Below, piece by piece: positions 33,856 through 41,550 of a DNA stretch of 64,000 nucleotides. The first letter of the stretch is position 1; every line of letters starts with the position of its first letter. The position numbers and the translations under genes were made by a program. The DNA comes from Microbacterium trichothecenolyticum. GTDB taxonomy: Bacteria > Actinomycetota > Actinomycetes > Actinomycetales > Microbacteriaceae. The notes under the pieces were generated by a model. That model did no database searches. It saw only the letters and a program-made list of their open reading frames with translations, and was not told the DNA's origin. The stretch lies in the NCBI RefSeq assembly GCF_000956465.1, contig NZ_JYJA01000029.1, positions 1 through 64,000 on the forward strand, written 5' to 3'.

Positions 33856-35159
33856 CCATCACCTCGCTCGGGATCGGCCAGCGAACGCGGTGGATCGACG
33901 CGGTCGCCTGGCTCACCGTCTATCTCGGGCTCCTGCTCTTCATCCCCTCACGGCTCATCCTCGGACCCCTGGGAAGCGCTGGGGCCCCGTCGATGCTCTT
34001 CGGACTCGGAAGTCTGCTGCTGTGGCTGTTCGCCTTCCTCGGAGCCGCACGACGGGCGGCCACGGAAGCCCAGCCGATCCGCATCGCGCTGGGCGTCTTC
34101 CTGTTCTGCGTCGGAGTCAGCTACGCCCTCGCGATGTCGAATCCGCTCATCCCCGACGAAGCCAGTCCCGGCGACGTCGCGCTGCTGGCGCTCGCCTCCT
34201 GGGCCGGAACGCTGTTACTCACGCATGACGGCATCAGCGACCGGGGTCGGCTCGACACCCTGATCTGGCGATTCGCCCTCTGCGGAGGAGCCATCGCGGC
34301 GCTGGGCCTGCTCCAGGTGGTCACCCGCCAGCTGTGGGTGGACCAGCTGTCCATTCCCGGACTCACCAGCACTCCCGGATACGGGCTGAGCACACGAGGC
34401 GGGTACGTCCGGCCCGCAGGCACGGCGATCCACCCCATCGAGTACGGTGTCATCCTCGCGATGATTCTGCCTGTCACCCTCCATGTCGCGTTCCACCACA
34501 CTCACCGTCACGTCCTGCTCCGGTGGGCACCCGCAGCCGCAGTCGCCCTCATCCTCCCCCTCACGTCGTCCCGCTCGGCCTACCTCGGGGCGCTGATCGC
34601 CTTGGTCGTATGCCTCATCGGCTGGACGAGGCAGCGACGAGCGCGCGTGATCGGGGTCGGCGTCATCGGGCTCCTCGCCATGACCGTTGTCGCCCCGAAC
34701 TTCCTCAACTCGATCATCGGGTTGTTCACCGGGGCGAGTGAGGACCCCAGCATCACGTCACGCACCGATAGCTTCGCCCTCGCGCTCGAGTTCATCGAGA
34801 GGAGTCCCTGGTTCGGCCGGGGCCTGGGCACCTTCCTGCCGAAGTACCGGATCTTCGACAACCAGTACCTCCTGCTGCTCGTCACGGTCGGCATCGCCGG
34901 CACCGTGGCGTTCCTCGCTCTGGCAGTCACCGCTGTCGTCACGACGATCCGTCTTCGCACACGTCTGCGCGACGAGGCATCCCGGGATCTCGCGATGGCC
35001 CTGACGGCCGCCATCTGCGCCGGGTTCAGCTGCCTCTTCATGTTCGACGCATTCGCGTTCCCTATGACTATGGGCGCGCTCTTCCTCACCCTGGGACTCG
35101 CCGGAGCGCTCCGCCGCGTAGAAGATGCCAAAGCGGGCCTCGCTGCCCTCCTAAGATGA
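33852..35159 (+). CDS. O-antigen ligase / Wzy-type EPS polymerase
   Basis: A membrane protein of 435 aa with about 11 helices and a large extracytoplasmic loop (about 160-205) including RPAGTAIHPIEYGVILAM, the family's characteristic Arg- and His-bearing segment, and TSSRSAYLGAL. SPWFGRGLGTFLPKYRIFDNQYLLLLV is the Wzy_C consensus (GxGxxxxxxxxxxHNxxL-like). It polymerises lipid-linked repeat units outside the membrane, together with the flippase at 46814-48265. The start is TTG 33852 overlapping the preceding stop. Confidence 0.88.
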   Translation: MTITSLGIGQRTRWIDAVAWLTVYLGLLLFIPSRLILGPLGSAGAPSMLFGLGSLLLWLFAFLGAARRAATEAQPIRIALGVFLFCVGVSYALAMSNPLIPDEASPGDVALLALASWAGTLLLTHDGISDRGRLDTLIWRFALCGGAIAALGLLQVVTRQLWVDQLSIPGLTSTPGYGLSTRGGYVRPAGTAIHPIEYGVILAMILPVTLHVAFHHTHRHVLLRWAPAAAVALILPLTSSRSAYLGALIALVVCLIGWTRQRRARVIGVGVIGLLAMTVVAPNFLNSIIGLFTGASEDPSITSRTDSFALALEFIERSPWFGRGLGTFLPKYRIFDNQYLLLLVTVGIAGTVAFLALAVTAVVTTIRLRTRLRDEASRDLAMALTAAICAGFSCLFMFDAFAFPMTMGALFLTLGLAGALRRVEDAKAGLAALLR

Positions 35160-35163
35160 CATC

Positions 35164-36063
35164 GTGCGTGTAGATGTCGCAGCTGTGGTGGTCACCTACA
35201 ACAGCGCGGAACACATCGAGGAGCTCCTCGACAGCATCCCCGCTTCGATGGGCACGCTGGCCTACTCCGTCGTCGTCGTCGACAACGGATCCTCCGATTC
35301 CACCGTCGAGCTGCTCGAGCAGAGGGCCGACGTGATCGCCGTCCGCTCCTCCAACGTCGGCTATGCCGGCGGCATGAACCGAGCCGTGCGTGCGTCCCCG
35401 CCCGCCGACGCGGTCCTCATCCTCAATCCCGATGCCACCCTGGACAACGGCGCCGTTCCCGCCATGCTCGACGTACTGCGCAAACCGGGTGTGGGGATCG
35501 TCGCACCACGGGTGCGGGAGGCGGACGGGAGCCTGTCACCCACGCTCCGCCGAGGCCCGACATTGGGTCGGGTCGGCGGGCTGAGCTTCACCGGCTGGCC
35601 GGCGTTCACCGAACGCATCGAGAAGGCCGCCGAGTACGACACCGAACACGAGGTCGATTGGGCGGTCGGCGCGATCCTGTTGGTCGACGCAGAGTGCTAC
35701 GAGCGGCTCGGCGGAATGGATGAGAGCTATTTCCTCTACTCGGAGGAGACGGACTTCAGCCTGAGGGCGAAGGACGCCGGATGGTCCACCGTATACACCC
35801 CGAACGCGAGTGCGATGCATATCGGAGGCGGCTCCGGTGAGAGCGCCACGACGCACATCATGAAGCAGGTCAACCGAATCCGCCTCTATCGCCGAAGGGC
35901 GGGGACCACGCATGCCTGGTTCTACTACGGGATGACGGTGCTCATAGAGCTGCGCCGCGCGCTGCTGGGTCACGACAAATCCTGGCCCACGGTGCGCGCC
36001 CTCCTGCGCCCGTCCCTGAGGCCGCCGGCACTCAACGCCGGCGGCAGTATCCTTCCCCGCTGA
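35164..36063 (+). CDS. Rhamnosyltransferase-like GT2
   Basis: A 299-aa GT-A enzyme of the WbbL/RfbF type: VAAVVVTYNSAEHIEELLDSI, VVVDNGSSDSTVE, GYAGGMNRAVR, ILNPDATLD (D-x-D equivalent), ILLVDAECYERLGGMDESYFLYSEETDFSLR. The last block, with conserved GGxDExFFxYxEDxD logic, is typical of dTDP-rhamnose users, but donor specificity is inference. GTG 35164 lies 4 bp after the polymerase stop. Confidence 0.88.
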   Translation: MRVDVAAVVVTYNSAEHIEELLDSIPASMGTLAYSVVVVDNGSSDSTVELLEQRADVIAVRSSNVGYAGGMNRAVRASPPADAVLILNPDATLDNGAVPAMLDVLRKPGVGIVAPRVREADGSLSPTLRRGPTLGRVGGLSFTGWPAFTERIEKAAEYDTEHEVDWAVGAILLVDAECYERLGGMDESYFLYSEETDFSLRAKDAGWSTVYTPNASAMHIGGGSGESATTHIMKQVNRIRLYRRRAGTTHAWFYYGMTVLIELRRALLGHDKSWPTVRALLRPSLRPPALNAGGSILPR

Positions 36064-36079
36064 CGGAGACACGGGCCCG

Positions 36080-37288
36080 ATGAAGAAGCTCCTGATGGTC
36101 GCCCCCGCCTGTGACGGCGAGGATGTCGGCGAAGCCTGGGTGGCGGCCCAATGGGCCTTCCGTCTGGCCGCACGTCACGAGCTGACGCTCCTGACGACGT
36201 ACAAGCGCGGCCATACCCCGATGGCCCGGCAATTGCCCGGTGCACGGGTCATCGAATGGCAGGAGCCGCCCGGCGTCGGCCGGCTGGAGCGGCTGAACAG
36301 TCTGATGCAGCCCGGCTACGTGCCCTTCTACGCGCGGTCCCGACGGTGGATCCGTCAGCGTCTCGAAGCGGGCGAGCACTTCGACATCGCGCACCAGGTT
36401 GTGCCGGTCGCGATGCGCTACCCGTCGCCGGTCGTCGGTCTGGGGATTCCGTTCGTCATCGGTCCCGTAGGCGGAAGCCTCGACTCACCTCTTGCGTTCG
36501 TCGAGGAGGAAGGCGCGACGCCCTGGTACCAGCGGCTGCGCGCGCTCGACGGATGGCGCATCCGGCATGACCCGCTGCTGCGGCGCACGTACGAGCGGGC
36601 CGACTGCGTGGTCGGCGTGGCCGACTACGTTCGAGAGTTCCTCGCCGGACTGGATCTTCGGCGATTCGAGATCATGAGCGAGACCGCGGTGGAATCCGTC
36701 CACCCGCCGGTCGACCGAACGGGCAGGAGCGGACCGCTCCGACTGCTGCATGTCGGCCGCATCGTCCGCACCAAGGGACTGCGGGACACGATCCGCGCGA
36801 TGGGTGCGCTGCGCGACCTCGATGTGGTGCTGGATGTCCTGGGCGACGGCAACGATCGCGGGGCCTGCGAAGAGCTCATCGAGGAGCTCGGCCTCGGTGA
36901 GCGGATCACGCTGCACGGGTCCGTGCCTCGAGCTGTCGTCGACGAGTTCTACCGAAACGCAGATGTCTTCGTCTTCCCGAGCTACCGTGAGCCCGGTGGC
37001 AACGTCAGCCTCGAGGCGATGTCTTGGGGGTTGCCCGTCGTGGTCTGCCGGCGCGGCGGCCCGGGCGCGAACGTCGACGAATCATGCGCCTTCCTTCTCG
37101 ACGCCGACGACCCTACCCAGCTCGCCGCGGACTGTGCGGCGGCCGTGCGGGCGCTGGCAGAGGATCCGAACCTGCGCGAGAGGATGGGCGACGCGGGGCG
37201 CAGACGTGCGGAAACCACCCACCTGTGGTCCGGGCGTCTGGACCGGATGGATCGGATCTACGACGAGGTGACAGGCACGACCGCCTGA
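36080..37288 (+). CDS. Family 4 glycosyltransferase (GT-B)
   Basis: A 402-aa two-domain GT-B enzyme. The C-terminal donor-binding domain shows LRLLHVGRIVRTKGLRD, VLGDGNDRGACEEL, ADVFVFPSYREPGGNVSLEAMSWGLPVVV (EX7E region) and GPGANVDES. The N-terminal acceptor domain includes HQVVPVAMRYPSPVVGLGIPFVIGPVGG, typical of EPS GT4 enzymes. It is the last plus-strand gene before the convergent junction; only 3 bp separate its stop from that of the asparagine-synthase-like gene. Confidence 0.9.
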   Translation: MKKLLMVAPACDGEDVGEAWVAAQWAFRLAARHELTLLTTYKRGHTPMARQLPGARVIEWQEPPGVGRLERLNSLMQPGYVPFYARSRRWIRQRLEAGEHFDIAHQVVPVAMRYPSPVVGLGIPFVIGPVGGSLDSPLAFVEEEGATPWYQRLRALDGWRIRHDPLLRRTYERADCVVGVADYVREFLAGLDLRRFEIMSETAVESVHPPVDRTGRSGPLRLLHVGRIVRTKGLRDTIRAMGALRDLDVVLDVLGDGNDRGACEELIEELGLGERITLHGSVPRAVVDEFYRNADVFVFPSYREPGGNVSLEAMSWGLPVVVCRRGGPGANVDESCAFLLDADDPTQLAADCAAAVRALAEDPNLRERMGDAGRRRAETTHLWSGRLDRMDRIYDEVTGTTA

Positions 37289-37291
37289 GCC

Positions 37292-39028
37292 TCAACCCGC
37301 GTCGCTCGTCGCGACGATCAGGTTGGTGAGAAACGCGACGCTGCTGGGCCGCGGATCCACGCTGCCGTCGAGCACCCGCGACACCCACGACGGATCGACG
37401 AAGTCGAGCTCCTCCAGAGGGCGCAGCACCTGCGACTCGGCACGCCAGTGCTCGACCACCTTCGCCGCGAGAATGGTGCCGCCGGCGGGAGGGCGGTTGC
37501 CCCGCTGCACGCGCTGGATCGCCTTTCGCGCGAAGCGCTTGCCCGTGCTCGCCAACTGGGTCACCGGTTCCCAGCGCGAGGGCGCCGCATACGTCGCAGG
37601 AGCAGGCCGTCCGTCGAGCGGGAGTTTCCCGAGCTCGGGGTCGAGCTCCATCTGCAGGGCGCCGAGGAAGCGGGAGTTCACCTTGTCCTGCGGCCTCAGC
37701 CGGTATGCCAGATCGAGGAAGCCCTCGTCGAGCATCGGGTTGATGACGATCCTCTCCACGCTCACCGCGAGGTCCGTCGCACCCGCCCACCGCTGCATGC
37801 GATGACGCAGGTACAGCTCGTCAGTCGCGCGGAACCACTCTTCGCCACCGTCGACTAGCGCGTCGTGCACCTGCGCCGTCGCGACGCTCTCGGCCCATGC
37901 GGCGAACTCGCCGACAAGCAGGCCAGGCTCCACGGCTTCATTGACGAACATCCGCCACGCCGCGAGGCGTGCGGCATCCTGGCGGTCGTACGTCCGGTCC
38001 CGGACGCGCCCGACGTAATAGAAGCCTCGCGCGATCTCACCGCCCAGTCCCGAGATGCGCACGCCCTGGTCGAACGCGCGCTCGGCGATGCGCTGGGCGG
38101 CAAGGGCGACGGGGTCCGCCATGGCGTCCAGGCGCGTCGCCTCGATCCGGCACAGCTCCCAGGCCTCAACAGCGCTCACGCCGGCGACGTCGGTGAGCCC
38201 ACGGACGTCGTGCCGGATGCCGTACTGCTGCGCGATCATGCTCGCGATGGCGGTATCGCCCTTGCCAGGCACATCGAGGGTCATCGCTCGAAGGCCGCGG
38301 CGACGCGCGGGCGGGATCGCGCTGAGCAGCAGCCGGGAATCCATGCCGCCGGTGAGCTGGAGGACGGCGTCCGGGTAGTCGTCGAGCACGGCATTGAGCG
38401 ATGTGCGCAGCAGATCCGCTGCCTCCTGGACCGCCTCGGCCGGCGAGATGGGCTCATGGCGCCGCGCCGACGTCTTCGTGAGCGTCACACCTCGCTCGTC
38501 GAGCGTGACGACGGCGCCGGCTTCGAGTTTCTTGACGCCCGCGAAGAGGCTGTTGCCTCCCAGCTGCCAGCCGAGCAGCGACTGGATGCCGACGGCCATG
38601 GGGTCCAGCTGCGCATCGAGCGCGCGCGCTGCCAGGAGCGCGGACGTCGAGACGAGGGGGACGGTCCCTTCGCCTGGATCCGAATGGAAAATATGCTGGA
38701 AGCCCATGGAGTCCGCTACCGCCTCCGCGCCCTCAGGAGACGCCCCGAGGGCGCCGAACGGCGGCAGGAGCCGCGTCAGCGCGTCCGGGCGGTGACGGAG
38801 TAGGGCGACGATGTCGGCGTGCGCGACTCGGCCGTCCGCGCGCCGCGCGGTTCTGCTCAGCACGAGAGCGAGACTCGCGTCACCGACTTCAGCGAGGGGG
38901 TCCACCCCCCAGTGCCAGATGACGATAGGGCCGCAGTCGGCTCTGATCGCGGCGGCCGGAAACGGCACAGGCGGATTCGCCGGTCCGGCGATGGCCAGGG
39001 CTCCGGGAAGCAGTTGGTCAGGCTGCAT
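37292..39028 (-). CDS. Asparagine-synthase-like amide ligase lacking the glutaminase Cys
   Basis: A 578-aa member of the AsnB superfamily. The pyrophosphatase loop is LTGGMDSRL (225-233, SGGxDS consensus), followed by TLDVPGKGDTAIASMIAQQYG and RISGLGGEIARG. The N-terminal Ntn-like half keeps family strands (LGWQLGGNSLFAGVKKLEAG) but begins MQPDQ, so the Cys nucleophile for glutamine hydrolysis is missing. By analogy with beta-lactam synthetase and lasso cyclases it should adenylate a carboxylate and join it to a supplied amine, not ammonia. It probably finishes the ACP/decarboxylase module of this operon. No clear ribosome site precedes ATG 39028; an 18-codon ORF ends 6 nt upstream. Confidence 0.85.
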   Translation of the reverse strand: MQPDQLLPGALAIAGPANPPVPFPAAAIRADCGPIVIWHWGVDPLAEVGDASLALVLSRTARRADGRVAHADIVALLRHRPDALTRLLPPFGALGASPEGAEAVADSMGFQHIFHSDPGEGTVPLVSTSALLAARALDAQLDPMAVGIQSLLGWQLGGNSLFAGVKKLEAGAVVTLDERGVTLTKTSARRHEPISPAEAVQEAADLLRTSLNAVLDDYPDAVLQLTGGMDSRLLLSAIPPARRRGLRAMTLDVPGKGDTAIASMIAQQYGIRHDVRGLTDVAGVSAVEAWELCRIEATRLDAMADPVALAAQRIAERAFDQGVRISGLGGEIARGFYYVGRVRDRTYDRQDAARLAAWRMFVNEAVEPGLLVGEFAAWAESVATAQVHDALVDGGEEWFRATDELYLRHRMQRWAGATDLAVSVERIVINPMLDEGFLDLAYRLRPQDKVNSRFLGALQMELDPELGKLPLDGRPAPATYAAPSRWEPVTQLASTGKRFARKAIQRVQRGNRPPAGGTILAAKVVEHWRAESQVLRPLEELDFVDPSWVSRVLDGSVDPRPSSVAFLTNLIVATSDAG

Positions 39029-39034
39029 GGCCGC

Positions 39035-39091
39035 TCAGAGCTTCCGCTCGGGGCGCGGAGGGCGGCCGGTCGTCTCGGGAATGTGCGTCAT
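39035..39091 (-). CDS. Mini-ORF of 18 codons with strong ribosome site
   Basis: ATG 39091 is preceded by AGGAG (39097-39101) at 5-nt spacing and encodes MTHIPETTGRPPRPERKL before TGA 39035-39037. The stop is 6 nt from the ATG of the asparagine-synthase-like gene, which itself lacks a good ribosome site. It may be a leader ORF for translational coupling, or a short peptide substrate or product of the pathway. The peptide is Pro/Arg rich with a central Gly-Arg-Pro-Pro; no known precursor family is recognised. Confidence 0.5.
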   Translation of the reverse strand: MTHIPETTGRPPRPERKL

Positions 39092-39171
39092 GTGTGCTCC
39101 TCGCAGTATGCGCTGATGTTGCTCGAGCCGGGCGCATCTCGCGCTGCGGACAGGCGGTCGCGTTCTCAAGC

Positions 39172-40035
39172 TCATGCGATCAGGTCCTCCGCAGTGACGG
39201 GGGTGTCGATCGCCCGGGCATTGTCCCGCAGGTGGGCCGGCTCCATGGTGCCGGTGAGGATGACCTTCACGCCGGGCACTGCGGCGGCGTGGCGCAACAG
39301 CCGCCGAGCGATCGGCGCAGCCCGGTGCGGCGCAGACGACGCGGCTTCGCGATCCAGAAGCTGGACGCGAAGGGCCTCCGATCCCATGACCCGGTTCGCG
39401 ATGAGGTCGACGCCGGTCATGGAAGCGGGAGCGGCGCTCGCGAGCGACCAGGGATTCACTGCGGTTTCGGCCACGGGGCAGCCCCAGGCATCACGAACCG
39501 CGGCGATCGTCCGCGGCATGTCGGTCGACACGCCGAAATGAGCGATCACCCCGGACCGCTGCGCCTCCTGGAGTATCTCGTGCGCCTCGTCGTCCTCGAC
39601 GATCGAAGCCGGTGGCAGGTGCAGCAGGAAGATCTCGATTCGATCCCGCCGCAGACGTTTCAGGCTCCGCTCGATGCTCCGCGTGAGCGAGGCATGATCC
39701 AGCGCGAATGCACTTCCGGCCCGCGCCTGCGTGGTCTTTCGCGCCCGTTGGCCGAACACACGGAAAGGACCCGGCAGGTCGACCGTGGGCAGTCCGATCT
39801 TGGTGACCACCACCCACCGCTCCCGATCGGCCCGCGTCAGCTCGCCGATCCATCGTTCGGCCATCGTCGAACCGTACGCGTCGGCCGTATCGATGACATT
39901 GACCCCGCACTCGCGGCAGGCATCGAAAAGTGCCTTGGCGTCCGACTTGGACCGCCCTGTGCCGATCGATGCCAGGCGAGACGTCCCCAGGCCGAGGATC
40001 GAGACCTCCAGCCCGCCGAGAGTGCGTCGCTCCAT
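39172..40035 (-). CDS. Aldo/keto reductase
   Basis: A 287-aa NADPH-dependent (beta/alpha)8 reductase. The catalytic tetrad is complete: D49 and Y54 in IDTADAYG, K79 in VVTKIG and H139 in IFLLHLPP. The C-terminal half includes VKVILTGTMEPAHLRDN, which aligns with the cofactor-binding loop. It sits between the acyl carrier protein (18 bp) and the mini-ORF (80 bp), so it likely reduces a carbonyl on an intermediate of the same module. The substrate is unknown. Confidence 0.9.
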   Translation of the reverse strand: MERRTLGGLEVSILGLGTSRLASIGTGRSKSDAKALFDACRECGVNVIDTADAYGSTMAERWIGELTRADRERWVVVTKIGLPTVDLPGPFRVFGQRARKTTQARAGSAFALDHASLTRSIERSLKRLRRDRIEIFLLHLPPASIVEDDEAHEILQEAQRSGVIAHFGVSTDMPRTIAAVRDAWGCPVAETAVNPWSLASAAPASMTGVDLIANRVMGSEALRVQLLDREAASSAPHRAAPIARRLLRHAAAVPGVKVILTGTMEPAHLRDNARAIDTPVTAEDLIA

Positions 40036-40053
40036 CAGCGATCCCGGCGGTGC

Positions 40054-40308
40054 TCAGTCTGGGATCTTGGAGTCGACGAAGTCCGTGAGCGTGCCGACCG
40101 TCTCGAACAGGTCTGCACCGAACTCGTCGTCGTCGATTGTGATGTCGAAACGATCCTCGAGGGCGCCAACAAGCGCGACCACGCCGAACGAGTCGAGTTC
40201 GGGGAGCGCGCCGAACAGCGCGGTGTCGGCGGTGAGCTCTTCCGGCGACTGCTGCAGCTCGAGCGTTTCGATGAGGACACCGCGGATGGCATCGATCGTG
40301 GCGGTCAT
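40054..40308 (-). CDS. Acyl carrier protein
   Basis: An 84-aa four-helix carrier with the phosphopantetheine site at S40 in LPELDSFGVVALVGALE. Acidic composition and length match discrete ACPs of EPS-associated acyl-AMP ligase pathways. ATG 40308 follows GGAG. It must be pantetheinylated by a host transferase (none in the window). Flanking genes encode the decarboxylase (15 bp) and the aldo/keto reductase, so it probably carries the ligase-activated acyl or amino-acyl group. Confidence 0.93.
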   Translation of the reverse strand: MTATIDAIRGVLIETLELQQSPEELTADTALFGALPELDSFGVVALVGALEDRFDITIDDDEFGADLFETVGTLTDFVDSKIPD

Positions 40309-40323
40309 GGTTCTCCTTCGGGT

Positions 40324-41550
40324 TCAGACGAGGACTTCGGCTGGGACCGGGTGCCCCAGGAAGGCGGTGGGGCTCGCGGTGAGTCCGTACGCTCCTGCTT
40401 GGAAGATGACGATCAGGTCGTCGATGTCGGCCGGCGGCAACTCGACGTCGTCGCCAAGCAGATCGAGGGGCGTGCAAAGGCAGCCCACGACGTTGACCCC
40501 CTGGTCGCCGGCCGCGTCCGCGCGATTGCCCACGACGAGCGGATAGTTGCGGCGGATGGCCTGCCCGAAGTTCCCCGAGGCGGCGAGCTGGTGGTGCATG
40601 CCGCCGTCCACGACCAGGAACGTCTTGCCGCGGCTCACCTTGCGGTCGACGACACGCGTGACGTACACCCCGGACTCGCCGACGAGGTACCGGCCGAGCT
40701 CGATCACTGGGCTCGCCTCGGGGAATCGCTGAGCGATCTGCCCATCGACCAGATTGTGGAGGCTCGCCGCGACCGCGTCGAGGTCGAGCGGCCGGTCGCG
40801 TTCGGTGTAGGGGATCCCGAAGCCGCCGCCGAGATTCAGGTAGCGCAACGGTCCCGCCAGCCCCGCGGCGAGGTCCGTGACGAGGTCGACCGTGCGACGC
40901 TGGGCCTCCGCGATGATCTCGGCGTTCAGGTTCTGCGAGCCGGCGAAGACATGGAAGCCCAGGAGGTCCATGCCCGATCCGGCATATTCCCGCAGGACAT
41001 CGGGAACCTGCTCGGCGTCGATTCCGAACTGCTGCGGGCCGCCCCCCATCCGCATCCCCGACCCCTTGACCGCAAAGTCGGGATTGACCCGGATCGCGAC
41101 GCGGGGCGTCATGCCCAGGTCGTCTCCAGCGGCGAGTACCCGCCGCAGCTCCGTCGTCGATTCGATCTCCACGATGATGCCCGCGGCGACCGCCTGCCGG
41201 ATCTCGGCCGGTGTCTTACCGGGCCCGGCGAAGCTGACCCGCTCTGGCCGGATCTCCGTGTCGAGCGCAGCCTGCATCTCAAGCCCCGACGCGACGTCGA
41301 TCCGGTCGACACGGCGTGCGAGGTGCTGCACGATCGCCGGCATCGGGTTCGCCTTCATCGCGAAGCTCAGCTCGACTCGCTGCGGAAGCGCGGCGCGGAG
41401 CCGTTCGACCCGCGCATCCAGCTGCGCGCGGTCGTACGCGAAGAAGGGTGTGGAACCGACGCGCGCGGCCAGCCGGGTCAGCGGCATGCCGCCCACCCGC
41501 AACTCACCGTCGGTCGTCCCGAATGCCGCGACATGCTCAGCCGGCTTCAT
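40324..41550 (-). CDS. PLP-dependent ornithine/DAP-type decarboxylase
   Basis: A 408-aa fold-III decarboxylase related to LysA. PLP Lys K66 is in LSFAMKANP, the phosphate-binding glycine run in LNLGGGFGIPY, HVFAGSQ precedes it, and C359 (GCLCTPLD) and Y388 (FQAGAYG) are the inter-subunit active-site residues. Closest logic is the decarboxylase subgroup found beside acyl-AMP ligases and ACPs in exosortase-linked EPS loci. It may decarboxylate a free or carrier-bound amino acid to give an amine. It overlaps the ligase as ATGA. Confidence 0.9.
   Translation of the reverse strand: MKPAEHVAAFGTTDGELRVGGMPLTRLAARVGSTPFFAYDRAQLDARVERLRAALPQRVELSFAMKANPMPAIVQHLARRVDRIDVASGLEMQAALDTEIRPERVSFAGPGKTPAEIRQAVAAGIIVEIESTTELRRVLAAGDDLGMTPRVAIRVNPDFAVKGSGMRMGGGPQQFGIDAEQVPDVLREYAGSGMDLLGFHVFAGSQNLNAEIIAEAQRRTVDLVTDLAAGLAGPLRYLNLGGGFGIPYTERDRPLDLDAVAASLHNLVDGQIAQRFPEASPVIELGRYLVGESGVYVTRVVDRKVSRGKTFLVVDGGMHHQLAASGNFGQAIRRNYPLVVGNRADAAGDQGVNVVGCLCTPLDLLGDDVELPPADIDDLIVIFQAGAYGLTASPTAFLGHPVPAEVLV

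Noticed and set aside
37292..39091. Lasso-peptide cluster (AsnB-like enzyme plus short peptide)
   Set aside because: No PqqD-like RRE protein, no transglutaminase-type protease and no leader/core organisation in the 18-residue peptide; neighbours are EPS enzymes.
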